64,000 nucleotides of DNA from Croceimicrobium sp965656185 (GTDB lineage Bacteria > Bacteroidota > Bacteroidia > Flavobacteriales > Schleiferiaceae). Numbering within the stretch: the first letter of the stretch is position 1; each line of letters starts with the position of its first letter. The position numbers and the translations under genes are program-made. This document shows, one piece after another, positions 1-8,339 of the stretch. The notes below the pieces were generated by a model. That model ran no database searches, was not told where the DNA came from, and was given only the letters and a program-made list of their open reading frames with translations. The stretch is from the NCBI GenBank assembly GCA_965656185.1, contig CBFHJH010000001.1:505578-569577 (forward strand), in the 5' to 3' direction.

Positions 1-2426
1 CTTTGATGGATGGCAATATTGAAGCGTAATAATTGCTCCTCATACTCCTTCTGAATGGTTACATCACGAACAAAACGCAAAACCTTTTTATCATCTAATG
101 GAGATATAATACCTTCAAACCATCTTACTTCTCCATTCACCCAGCGTTTATAATCTAAGGATTGAATTTCTTGATTTTTAACCGCATCGTGAATAGATTT
201 TAAAATTGGTTCCACCAGAGTTGAGGGGAGAATATCTTTTATATTCCTACCAATTAAAAAACTTAGATCCTTTCCTCCTTGTTGATTAAAACCTGAATAA
301 TATTCCAAGTATTCCCCCTCGAGACTATTTACAAAAATTTGATTGGGTAGTGCTTTTAAGATCGCTTCCAATCGAGTATTTTGTTCCAAAATCTTTTTCC
401 CTTGCTCCAGGCGATCGGTGATATCTACCAAGGAATAATAAATGTAAGACTCACCTTTCTTAGAAACAATCAGGGCGTTCAATAATACGTCCACCCTTTT
501 CCCACTGGCAAATTTCACTTCAACCTCCACATTATTTAAGAGGCCTTCTTTGCTTAATCTCTCCCGCAATAATTCCCTTTGGGGGTAAAAATCCTTGTGA
601 AAAATGGTTAATCCATTTTTCCCAATTAAATCAGGTTCATTAAAACCACTTAATTCACAAAAATAACGGTTCACATATTCTATATTCCCCTCAGAATCGC
701 TAAGCACTACACCATTACTGGATTGATCGGAAGCGGTCTTAAAGCGACCCGCAAGGCGCTCTGCTTTCTTCACCGCCGAAATATCCAATCCGATGCATTG
801 TATCTCTACTATTTCTCCGGCAGAGTTTTGGATCGCCTTGAACTCCCAAAAAGTGTTGAGGAATTTACCATTGCTTTTGGGTTTGTCGATTTCTCCCTTA
901 ACTATGTTACTCGGGCGACTCACACATTGCTCTAACATCTTCGCTATCTTTGGCAGATGATAATCTGATATAGTATCGGTTATGCTCTTCCCTTTGGGAT
1001 CTGCTCCTTGAAAAGCCCAACCAAAATCTTCCATATACTTCTCGCTACAAGCAATGATATTACCCTCTAGGTCGACCCGCAAAAAGTATATACTCTTCGA
1101 TTTAGCAAAAATTCGATAACGACTATTACTTTCTTCTAATCGCTGTACAAAGGCCCGTCTTTGCATTTCGGTTTGCAGCATGTCTGCCAAACGATCCACT
1201 AGCACATACTCTTCCGGTAAAAAATCTACCCCTTCCGCAAGGCAAGCTTTTAGGTAAGTTAAGCCCATCGAAGGACAGTTCAATTCGGCTTGGTAAGTTT
1301 TCCCGATGGGTTTTCCAATATCCTTACTGCGATACTCTATATTATTAGCGATCAACTCAATCTGCGTCGATTCTGGAACTAGAAAACCGTCGGTTATCGT
1401 GTCGACAGATGCCTGTAGAAAATCAAAATTGTCCCCCTCCTGCTTTACCAGAATTTGCGAAACATTATAGATGCATTGCAATTCCTTAATTCGTTCTTGG
1501 AGCGACCAAAAGCTCTTTTGTCGATCAAAAAAGGAACTGAGGAGATCGGCAAAAAACTCCATGGCTTTGATGACACCAGAAGGGAAAGAGAATTTATCGG
1601 TTCCCACCATCTCTATTCCCAGATAACCACTTGCCAAACCTTTATTGTTGATCATGGGAAAAGCTAGAAAGCCCTTCAGACCTCCCTTACGGAGGAGGTC
1701 TTTAAGCTCTTTCGATTGCACCTTGTTCCCTGCATCGACTATAACATGATTATCTGGTGATTCACTTTGGTAGCACCATTCTAATAATTCCTCAAAAACC
1801 TCAGTTTCCACCTCACGAATACTTTGCTTCGGAGCCTTCCAAATGCTTTTACCATCCGGATTCAGGTTTTCAAAACATCGGAGATAGCACCTATCAGCCT
1901 CAACGATGACTTGAAATTGCTGCAGTAGGTCTAATAGCGACGAATCGATATCCTCTGGTGAAGTTTGATTTAGGACCTTGGAAGCCTTAAGTAGAAAGCC
2001 ACTGATCTGTCTACTAAAATTTAGTTCATTTTCATTGTTAAAACTTTCAGTTATATCTTCAAAGTAACTCACCACCCCGATTAACTTTTTATCAATAAAG
2101 AGAGGGCGAGAATTAATTCTAATCCACTTATGGAGATCTACTTTGGGATTAATGACCCCCATTATAACTCCTGACACCTCCTTCTTGGTCTTCAAGACCT
2201 GCATTGCGGGGTGTTCTTCTCCTGGAAAGGGGCTAAGGTCTTCACGTATACTTTGCCATGCTGCATCAACAGAAGTTCGACTCCGTAATTCATCTGCAGT
2301 CAGTCCAAGTATATCTAAAGCTTTCTGATTAAATTTCAACACCTTAGCATCAAGGTCCTGATAAACCATTCCATAAGGTGCTTCCTCGAAAGCCATTTTA
2401 ACTACCGAATCACTAAACTCTACCAT
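1..2426 (-). CDS. multi-PAS/GAF sensory protein, partial (C-terminus beyond window)
   Basis: An open minus-strand frame runs from an ATG at 2424-2426 to the left edge of the window (about 808 codons). It starts with a PAS domain and continues through GAF-like regions to several further PAS/PAC domains. The last visible residues, FNIAIHQ, mark the start of another PAS. The layout and many short motifs match the paralogue at 21752-24769, for example a QRRAFVQRL/QRRSFTDQL segment and EYEEQ before the last PAS. No signal peptide or membrane segment is seen, so it is probably cytoplasmic. The output domain lies outside the window, so kinase activity cannot be judged. Confidence is high for the family and none for the output. 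Confidence 0.85.
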   Translation of the reverse strand, partial: MVEFSDSVVKMAFEEAPYGMVYQDLDAKVLKFNQKALDILGLTADELRSRTSVDAAWQSIREDLSPFPGEEHPAMQVLKTKKEVSGVIMGVINPKVDLHKWIRINSRPLFIDKKLIGVVSYFEDITESFNNENELNFSRQISGFLLKASKVLNQTSPEDIDSSLLDLLQQFQVIVEADRCYLRCFENLNPDGKSIWKAPKQSIREVETEVFEELLEWCYQSESPDNHVIVDAGNKVQSKELKDLLRKGGLKGFLAFPMINNKGLASGYLGIEMVGTDKFSFPSGVIKAMEFFADLLSSFFDRQKSFWSLQERIKELQCIYNVSQILVKQEGDNFDFLQASVDTITDGFLVPESTQIELIANNIEYRSKDIGKPIGKTYQAELNCPSMGLTYLKACLAEGVDFLPEEYVLVDRLADMLQTEMQRRAFVQRLEESNSRYRIFAKSKSIYFLRVDLEGNIIACSEKYMEDFGWAFQGADPKGKSITDTISDYHLPKIAKMLEQCVSRPSNIVKGEIDKPKSNGKFLNTFWEFKAIQNSAGEIVEIQCIGLDISAVKKAERLAGRFKTASDQSSNGVVLSDSEGNIEYVNRYFCELSGFNEPDLIGKNGLTIFHKDFYPQRELLRERLSKEGLLNNVEVEVKFASGKRVDVLLNALIVSKKGESYIYYSLVDITDRLEQGKKILEQNTRLEAILKALPNQIFVNSLEGEYLEYYSGFNQQGGKDLSFLIGRNIKDILPSTLVEPILKSIHDAVKNQEIQSLDYKRWVNGEVRWFEGIISPLDDKKVLRFVRDVTIQKEYEEQLLRFNIAIHQ

Positions 2427-2799
2427 AAACCCATAGTTTAATAAATTAAGGTAAGTATTGCGAAGTCTGCCCTCTATTTATTATTAGTACAAATCAGTAC
2501 AAAAAAGGCATTTATCTTTTAGCACCTAGATTTTTGACCTCGATGAATTTTTACTTTTTACTGCAGACTAAACCTTACTTTTTAGGACAAATTAGCCGAA
2601 ATGGTCGGCCCAGGATAAGAAATACCACTTGATCCCAATAAACTATTAATTCAAGATTTCAGGGCTCCAAATTTAAAGGTATGAGAAAGCAAGGTTGGCT
2701 TTAATAATTAATTAAGTGTAAAACCTGTCAACCAAAATCAGGAAAGGACAGCCGCTTCCCTGCCACCTTGCCGCCTTGCCGCCTTGCCTTATCTTCCCC

Positions 2800-2836
2800 T
2801 GTCCCATTCCGGACACCCCCTGTCCATTTCCGAACA
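2800..2836. promoter_or_regulatory. tandem palindromic operator, probable activator binding sites
   Basis: Two 16-bp dyads lie 21 bp apart (two helical turns): TGTCC-N6-GGACA at 2800-2815 and TGTCC-N6-GAACA at 2821-2836. They sit 70-100 bp upstream of a sigma-54-like promoter. Tandem dyads at that distance are the usual layout for NtrC-family enhancer-binding activators. The dyads are seen directly; the binding factor is inferred. Confidence 0.6.
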
Positions 2837-2903
2837 CGTCTAGCCTTCTCCTTCCTATCCCTTAAAAGCCTAAAGGCTTGATTTCCATAGTCGAGCCATT
2901 TTG

Positions 2904-2918
2904 TGGCACGGAGCTTGG
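2904..2918 (+). promoter_or_regulatory. sigma-54-like -24/-12 promoter
   Basis: TGGCACG-N4-TTGG matches the sigma-54 consensus (TGGCACG-N4-TTGC) except for the final base. It points at the thioredoxin gene starting at 3076, which would have a leader of about 145 nt. The tandem dyads upstream strengthen the call. Confidence 0.5.
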
Positions 2919-3075
2919 CTCTATCTTGAAAACAGGGATTTTATGGACAAAGTCATTACGAAGAAAAAATGGCCCCGCTCTCGCAAAGGCATTAGACCGG
3001 TACCTCATCCTCTCATCCCCTTTTCCAAAATATTCCTCATATTGTTGCGTTCTAATACGATATAAATCGATCTAC

Positions 3076-3516
3076 ATGAAAAATTTTGGTCTACTGCTCC
3101 TAATGCTTGTCTTCGCGCTTCCTTTCAATTCTACGGCTCAAAACTGGGAAACCGATTATGCGGCGGCGGTAGAGAAAGCCCAAAAAGAAAACAAAAGTCT
3201 ATTGCTCAATTTTACGGGCTCCGATTGGTGTGGCTGGTGCAAGCGTCTTAAGCGCGAGGTATTTAGTCAGCCCGAGTTCCAAGAATATGCCGAGGAAAAT
3301 CTAATTTTAGTGGAACTGGATTTTCCCAAGTACAAAAAGCTTAGCGAGGCAGAACAAAGCCAAAATTCGCAGTTGGCCAACAAGCATAGTGTCCGAGGCT
3401 TCCCTACCATACTCCTACTTAATCCACAAGAGGATGTATTGCTCAATACCGGTTATCGTCGCGGTGGACCAGAATCTTATGTAGAGCATTTAGAAGAAGC
3501 CATTAAAAAAGGTTGA
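3076..3516 (+). CDS. secreted thioredoxin-family protein
   Basis: 146 aa. Residues 1-21 form a signal peptide ending in STAQ. The thioredoxin fold follows, with the active-site motif WCGWC at residues 51-55 and the cis-proline in RGFPTILL. It resembles the Thioredoxin_7 / DUF255-like periplasmic proteins of Bacteroidota, which reduce or isomerise thiols. The start at 3076 was chosen because the signal peptide begins there; the frame is open further upstream but lacks coding character. It lies behind a candidate sigma-54 promoter, which would make it an inducible stress or envelope function. Substrates are unknown. Confidence 0.85.
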   Translation: MKNFGLLLLMLVFALPFNSTAQNWETDYAAAVEKAQKENKSLLLNFTGSDWCGWCKRLKREVFSQPEFQEYAEENLILVELDFPKYKKLSEAEQSQNSQLANKHSVRGFPTILLLNPQEDVLLNTGYRRGGPESYVEHLEEAIKKG

Positions 3517-3592
3517 CCCTCAAAAGCCGAACTAACATTTCTCATTTATATATTCCTTTAAGGGGCTTAATTTTAATCTATAATTAGCCCTT

Positions 3593-3970
3593 ATGGAATT
3601 CTTTAGGATCGTAAACGCCTCGGTGAATGAGTCGGACCTTGTAGCCAAGCTCAGTTTAGAGCATTTGGAACGATTTACCAATTTGCTTTTCAATTTAGAG
3701 CATCCCAAATCAAAGCGCTCCGCTATCGGTGGCCTCTGGGGCGAATTCACCCTGGAGCGCAGTCTCATAAAAGGTGGTTTACGCTTCGCGCTACGTGAAT
3801 GTCCTAATGCGCTCTGTTGGACCATTACCACCGGCTTTCCGCCAAAACGGGATGCCGTGGTCATTCACCTCACCATAAACCGGGAACGAAAAGCAGAAGA
3901 ATTTCTCTTGGAAATCGAAGAGTTTCTGGATGACCTTTCCCAAGGCTTGACCACTTACCTTAAAAATTAG
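3593..3970 (+). CDS. conserved hypothetical protein
   Basis: 125 aa with no signal peptide or membrane segment. The protein is mixed alpha/beta: an acidic C-terminal helix (about residues 104-118) and a central strand-rich part around CWTITTGFPPKRDAVVIH. I do not recognise the family. The plus strand is preferred over a competing minus-strand frame (3532-3864) because its composition is balanced and it has an AT-rich upstream region. It sits between two secreted-protein genes on the same strand and gives no functional clue. Confidence 0.6.
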   Translation: MEFFRIVNASVNESDLVAKLSLEHLERFTNLLFNLEHPKSKRSAIGGLWGEFTLERSLIKGGLRFALRECPNALCWTITTGFPPKRDAVVIHLTINRERKAEEFLLEIEEFLDDLSQGLTTYLKN

Positions 3971-4039
3971 CTTTAAGCTAGGCGGAGCGGCTTCTCACAG
4001 AATTTTTATCTTTAGTGCCCTTATCATAAAAATTACACT

Positions 4040-5179
4040 ATGCGCTTAGTACTACTTGGTCTTGCTTGCTTTACAATCGTTTTTCAAACTAATCTGCAAG
4101 CTCAGGAAGACCTTGATAGCCTCGCGATAGACATCGCCGCGATTAAAACCAATATCAATTTAGAGCCCATAAGTAGCAAAGCGGCTACCGACCTAGCCAT
4201 TAGCTTTGCTCCCGTATCACCAGACACCCTTAACTTCAATGCTATTAAAAGGGCGCAAGGGCAATTGGCCGATCACTATAGTCCCATTCCCGAATCAGTC
4301 GATGACCTATACTCCCCAGAGTACCACCGCCTTATCGATGCTGGTCTCAATTACCTTCGCTCCAACAGTAAGCTTAGTGAAGAAGAGATTGCTGCCTTTA
4401 TAGAACGTACGCGATATCCGGCCCAAAGCTCGCTCGACTTTTTCTATGATCTAGGCGAACAACCAGAGTTCCGCTCTAATCCCTTCTACGTAGACTCTAA
4501 TTATTTGATCGTTTTCTCGGTTACCATTAGCAATAAAACCAATCAAATGCAGCGCATTTCCAATCAGTTTGGTTTAAGCAATGGACTTAGTAATTTACAA
4601 ATGGCCCTCTCTAAGCAAGAGATCATCGACCATCAGAGGATCGATGCCTTTGATACTAAAGGTGTGATGCAGAGTTATTATGGCATGGTAAGTCCCCTCG
4701 ATTTCCATCATATTTTGGGCGAGATCTATATGCCTGATGAGCTTTTCCTACCCCCGGGAGCGGAAGCGCATAAGTTGGTGGCCTTCTATCCCTCGATCAT
4801 CAATTCTAGAAAACTGCACATATTCCACGGTACCAATATCTCAGAGGCACACTTTTCGGTCGACCAAAAGATCGAGAGACTGGCAAAGACCGAATATTTC
4901 ATTCATTTACCCCATGAATTCTTTTACGGCGATGCCTATTTTGAAGGGGAAGAACTTAATATCGTTTCGACCGATTACCCTATTTATCAAGAAGACGGCG
5001 AATTCTTTATTTCGGTAGATGATGTAGGAACGCCTACCGATCTACTAATCTTGGTGGCCGATTATAAAGAAATCTTTTTTGGGCGTATTACTGGTTTTCG
5101 CTTCCGCGATTACATACGTACCCGTGACTATGAAGTAGACATGGTGCAAAAGCAATTGGTGAAACTAGAATTGGAATAA
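4040..5179 (+). CDS. secreted hypothetical protein
   Basis: 379 aa. An N-terminal signal peptide (about residues 1-21, ending LQAQ) is followed by an acidic mature part without recognisable domains. A strand-rich region around residues 145-180 reads like an extracellular beta-domain. There is no cysteine-based motif, no T9SS tail and no membrane helix after the signal. A TATCTTTA element at 4007-4014, about 25 nt upstream of the ATG, resembles the Bacteroidota -7 box. Function unknown. Confidence 0.75.
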   Translation: MRLVLLGLACFTIVFQTNLQAQEDLDSLAIDIAAIKTNINLEPISSKAATDLAISFAPVSPDTLNFNAIKRAQGQLADHYSPIPESVDDLYSPEYHRLIDAGLNYLRSNSKLSEEEIAAFIERTRYPAQSSLDFFYDLGEQPEFRSNPFYVDSNYLIVFSVTISNKTNQMQRISNQFGLSNGLSNLQMALSKQEIIDHQRIDAFDTKGVMQSYYGMVSPLDFHHILGEIYMPDELFLPPGAEAHKLVAFYPSIINSRKLHIFHGTNISEAHFSVDQKIERLAKTEYFIHLPHEFFYGDAYFEGEELNIVSTDYPIYQEDGEFFISVDDVGTPTDLLILVADYKEIFFGRITGFRFRDYIRTRDYEVDMVQKQLVKLELE

Positions 5180-5231
5180 GCCCTTCCCTACTGAAATATG
5201 CTTTCTAATTAGGTCATTGGCAATCCCAAAC

Positions 5232-5239
5232 TACCTTTG
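5232..5239 (+). promoter_or_regulatory. TAnnTTTG promoter (-7 box), near-leaderless
   Basis: TACCTTTG matches the Bacteroidota -7 consensus and ends 4 nt before the ATG at 5244. Transcription would therefore start at or beside the start codon. No good -33 TTTG is seen. Confidence 0.5.
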
Positions 5240-5243
5240 CCAT

Positions 5244-5657
5244 ATGGAAGATCTTACGCTCACCACGCCTGCTTTGCTCTTTTCAGCCATCTCCCTGATC
5301 ATGCTGGCCTATACCAATCGATTTCTAGCCTATGCGGCGGTTATCCGAAATTTGCATGACCAATACCTGGCCAAACAAGAGCAGAATCTTTTGGAACAGA
5401 TCAAAAACCTCAAGCTGCGGCTAAACCTTACCCGCTACATGCAGATCTTCGGTATTAGTAGCCTACTGCTCTGCGTACTTACCATGTTCTTGATCTACAT
5501 TCAGTATAAGGTATTTGCCATTTGGGTCTTTGGTATTGCCCTGGTTCTACTCATTCTTTCCCTCGGTCTTCTCATCAAAGAAATCCAAATTTCCGTGAGG
5601 GCCTTAAGCTTGCACATTAGCGACATCGAAAAGCATCTCAAAAAGAAAAAGCGCTAA
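5244..5657 (+). CDS. DUF2721 family membrane protein
   Basis: 137 aa. The N-terminal helix (LTTPALLFSAISLIMLAYTN) leads into an RFLAYAAVIRNLH motif typical of DUF2721. A basic helix and two further membrane helices follow (about residues 75-120), with a lysine-rich C-terminus. The start at 5244 is chosen because it begins the family domain and lies just after the -7 box. An upstream ATG at 5217 would overlap the promoter. The role of the family is unknown. Confidence 0.8.
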   Translation: MEDLTLTTPALLFSAISLIMLAYTNRFLAYAAVIRNLHDQYLAKQEQNLLEQIKNLKLRLNLTRYMQIFGISSLLLCVLTMFLIYIQYKVFAIWVFGIALVLLILSLGLLIKEIQISVRALSLHISDIEKHLKKKKR

Positions 5658-5877
5658 TCGATTAATAAGCAACATAAAACTTTGATTTAGGCGATCGAAA
5701 TAGGAAAGAGTTAAGCTTTACAAGCGAATGAAGTCTTTCTTCAAGCCCTACACTGGTTAACCCATGTGGTTGATTAACTGTTAATTAACCTAAACATATA
5801 CATCCTGTCCATATAAGATATTTGTACCCCTGCGCGTAGGAGAGCTTCTTTGCAGCTCATTAAATCCTAATACCCTT

Positions 5878-6339
5878 ATGCGAAAACTATCAATCCTTGG
5901 CCTTGCCTTCTTAACCCTCTCTGCGGTGGCTTGGCACAAAATGGGAGATTTCCAGATGTCCTCCCTCGCGAAAGATCAAACCGAAACGGCTCCCCTTGCA
6001 AAGGTGGAATCTCCGGTTGTCCCTGCCCCAGCATTTAATAGTAGCTGTCTGGGAGAAAGTATTCCCTATTTCAAAGACTTCGAGGCCGATACCCTTAATA
6101 ATCCGGCTCAGTGCTGGACCGAGCTAATCGTAAACCCTTGGGGAATTGCCAGTTATACCCAAGTGCGTAACGATTTTCCATTTGGGGGTCAAAAACAACT
6201 GAGCTTATTCAATGACTTTGCCGATACCATTTTGGCCGTGAGCCCCTTGCTAAACGACCTCACCATGGGTAACAAACAAATTCGTTTTGTGTGCTCTAGC
6301 ACTACTGGCCTTGCTTGTGTTCAAGGATCGCTAAATTGA
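5878..6339 (+). pseudogene. N-terminal fragment of a secreted (MAM-like/T9SS-type) protein
   Basis: 153 aa. A signal-like N-terminus is followed by a jelly-roll start: YFKDFEAD, CWTELIVNPWG, LSPLLNDL-type strands and GNKQIRF. This is how large secreted Bacteroidota adhesins or hydrolases begin. The frame then runs into CSSTTGLACVQGSLN and stops, with no completed domain or sorting tail. The stop region overlaps the end of an opposing gene (6302-6868) that also looks cut short. I read it as a fragment created at a junction near 6295-6310. It could instead be a genuine short secreted protein. Confidence 0.5.
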
Positions 6340-6868
6340 GCTTCGCACTCAGGGTAGTTTTTTCTAATTGCCTTTTTTCACTTAAGCTCAAGGCCGTACG
6401 GTATAAACTATCCGCTTTGTTTAGGCGGTTTTGATCCATATAGGTAGTGCCCAAGTTAACCAGGTTCTTCGCTACCCCCTCATAATTAACCATCGCCTCG
6501 TAAAGGCTAATACTCTTACTATGCCAATTAAATAAAGCTTCCAGCTGATCTTCAACATTGGTTAAATTGAGGTAGACCGAGGCCATTCCAAGACTATCGC
6601 CTTGCTGGGTATAGATATCCAAAGCCTTGAGGTAGGATTCGATCGCGGGCTCATTGGTACCGATGCGCATGTAGTAAGTGCCCAAGAATTTATGGGCCCA
6701 AGCACTGTCGGCCAAAGCGCCATTGAGCTTTAAACTGATCGCTTGAGCCGCTGAGTCGGGTGCAAGGCGAAAGGCTTCACGCCAAGTAACTTCTGAGCCA
6801 TTATGGTCTTGCTCTTGCGTGCAAGCAACCAAGCCTAAAAAGATCACTATGGCTATTCGTTTAGGCAT
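6302..6868 (-). pseudogene. TPR lipoprotein, probably truncated at its C-terminus
   Basis: About 188 aa. It begins with a lipoprotein signal (lipobox LVAC) and continues with TPR units (ALADSAWAHKFLGTYYMRIG, AIESYLKALDIY, VAKNLVNLGTTYMDQ, ALSLSEKRQ). It stops inside a TPR helix (LNLAILEHKQGQ). The start at 6868 overlaps the upstream gene's stop by 8 nt (ATGCCTAA), indicating translational coupling. TPR proteins of this type normally continue for hundreds of residues. The end coincides with the broken end of the convergent gene, so truncation by rearrangement or misassembly is likely. Confidence 0.55.
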
Positions 6869-7751
6869 CCTGCTTTCCAATCTCATTTAAAATAAACTCC
6901 TTGAAATCTTCCCCAGATTTGACTCCAAGTTTTTTACGCAGGCGATAGCGTCGCTTATTGATACTTTCGGCTTGCACCTGATAAAGATCGGCGATGGCAC
7001 TAATGCTCCAGTCGTTCAGGATCAGTACCAATAGTTTAAGGTCCCTCTCTTTAAGGTCCTGAAAGACCTTTTGCAGTTTACTTTCTACCTGGCCACTAAG
7101 CTTTTGTCCTTCTGAAAGAATAGTCTGGTTCCTATGGATTCGCTGGCCATGCTGTCCTAATAGCATGCGGATATCCCGAATCAATTGAGCCTCCTCATTG
7201 GGAATGGCATTTTGATAACGCCTTAAAAAGTCACGCAAGTCCTTTCCCTCCTGCTCCAAACTTTCCAATAGCTCTTTAAAGCTGGTCTGCATTTCGTGGT
7301 TATCCTGCCACTCCTTCTCCAAAATCTGTTTCTCTAGTTGTTCCTGTTTGGCCTGTTCATCCAAGATCGAAGCTTCTAGACGCATTTGTTCATCTTGAGC
7401 CGCCCACAGGGAAGGCTTCCTACGCGCCGATCCTTGTCGAAACTAATAGATACTGATACCGCCAAGCAAAAAACTTAAAGCCGAAAATGCGATGGCATAG
7501 GTAATTTCACGCTGTCGCGCCTCCGCGGTGGCCAGAGCCTTACGTTCTTGTTCGGCCAAAATCCTCTCTTGCTCAATGCGAGCCGCTGCCAAGCTATTAT
7601 CGTTTTCCAGCTCCAGCTCTAAACGCTCGATAGAGTCACGTCGCATAACTGCCTCTAGGCTATCTTGCCAAGCCGGTCTTTCTTGGCTCCGTAAATTAGA
7701 AATAGGGCCAATGAGTAATATGATAAGCAGTATTTTTCGGATCATTAACAA
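6861..7751 (-). pseudogene. membrane-anchored LuxR-like HTH regulator split by an in-frame amber codon
   Basis: One continuous minus-strand frame carries a signal or anchor (residues 1-22), a coiled coil, a membrane helix (ITYAIAFSALSFLLGGISIY) and then TAG at 7443-7445. The same frame reopens at once with FRQGSARRKPSLW, a second coiled coil and an HTH (LILNDWSISAIADLYQV, SINKRRYRLRKKLG). This architecture is that of Bacteroidota periplasm-to-DNA regulators. The two halves make sense only together, so the TAG is a nonsense change or a sequence error. The downstream TPR lipoprotein overlaps it by 8 nt. The halves are 7443-7751 and 6861-7385 if read separately. Confidence 0.7.
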
Positions 7752-7763
7752 TTCGAAAATACC

Positions 7764-7809
7764 AATTAAAGCGCGCTTTGCGAGTATCCTTAACTAAACC
7801 GCGCTTTGC
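7764..7809. repeat. 18-bp direct repeat pair, candidate operator
   Basis: On the minus strand GCAAAGCGCG(G/C)TTTA(G/A)TT occurs twice (7792-7809 and 7764-7781), period 28 bp, with two mismatches. The nearer copy contains the perfect palindrome AAAGCGCGCTTT (7768-7779). It lies 13-60 bp upstream of the split regulator and could be an autoregulatory site. Confidence 0.45.
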
Positions 7810-7927
7810 CCTAAGAAAATGAGAAAGCAGTTTCCCTCATGACTTAAGTAAAATTGCTATTGCTTCGTCTGCAATTGAGACAATAGAAAATTGAAATCGC
7901 TACTTTCACCTTTTAATCCATCAGATC

Positions 7928-8311
7928 ATGTCTAAAAAGCTTATAAGTTTTTTCTTTATCGCGCTTGTTCTCGTACTGGCGGCCATTAGTAATCCATCGG
8001 AAGAAAAACATCAAGCGGTGCTTAAAGCCAAGCTAAAAAAGCACCTCAATGATAAAATGGAGGAAGAATCTGAGCAAGGTAATGAGATTGGCGACCTGCT
8101 AAAGGGTTTTGGTAAGGCCCTGGGCGGTGTAGTGATTGATGCCGCCGTGGAGACTAAAGTGAGCAGCGACGATTATTTGATCTTTTCCTTAACCCGTATC
8201 GACTATGATGGTGAAGAACATATGGTAGGCCTCGGGCTGTTTGGCCAAGTTTTCATCACCCAAAAACTGGACGAAGCCTTACAGAAAGGTTGGCTTGAAG
8301 AAGAAGAGTAA
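7928..8311 (+). CDS. small single-helix secreted/membrane protein, possibly DUF4359-like
   Basis: 127 aa. An N-terminal hydrophobic helix (residues 5-20) is followed directly by NPSEEKHQAVLKAKLKKHL, an acidic linker, a glycine-containing segment and a strand-rich tail (YLIFSLTRIDYDGEEHMVGLGLFGQVFI). The order of helix, NPS.E.H and a VGLG.FG.VF tail resembles the DUF4359 family. I assign it only tentatively. Function unknown. Confidence 0.65.
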   Translation: MSKKLISFFFIALVLVLAAISNPSEEKHQAVLKAKLKKHLNDKMEEESEQGNEIGDLLKGFGKALGGVVIDAAVETKVSSDDYLIFSLTRIDYDGEEHMVGLGLFGQVFITQKLDEALQKGWLEEEE

Positions 8312-8339
8312 GCCTCCGCTAGAAGGCTCACTCCCAATG

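Larger units (their letters stand above)
2427..3075. other. non-coding block with regulatory repeats
   Basis: This roughly 650-base stretch has no convincing gene. The frame open from 2878 into the thioredoxin has no coding character before its signal peptide. The left half is AT-rich. The right half is pyrimidine-rich and holds an 8-bp tandem repeat (CCTTGCCG, nearly three copies, 2766-2788), two 16-bp palindromes (2800-2836) and a -24/-12-like promoter (2904-2918). These are listed separately. Confidence 0.6.

Noticed and set aside
3532..3864. Minus-strand gene MTTASRF...
   Set aside because: Composition is that of a shadow frame of the plus-strand gene 3593-3970, with no signal, domain or start context.
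7528..7797. Plus-strand protein MARALRSCS...
   Set aside because: Serine/arginine-rich mirror of the coiled coil on the minus strand; not a gene.
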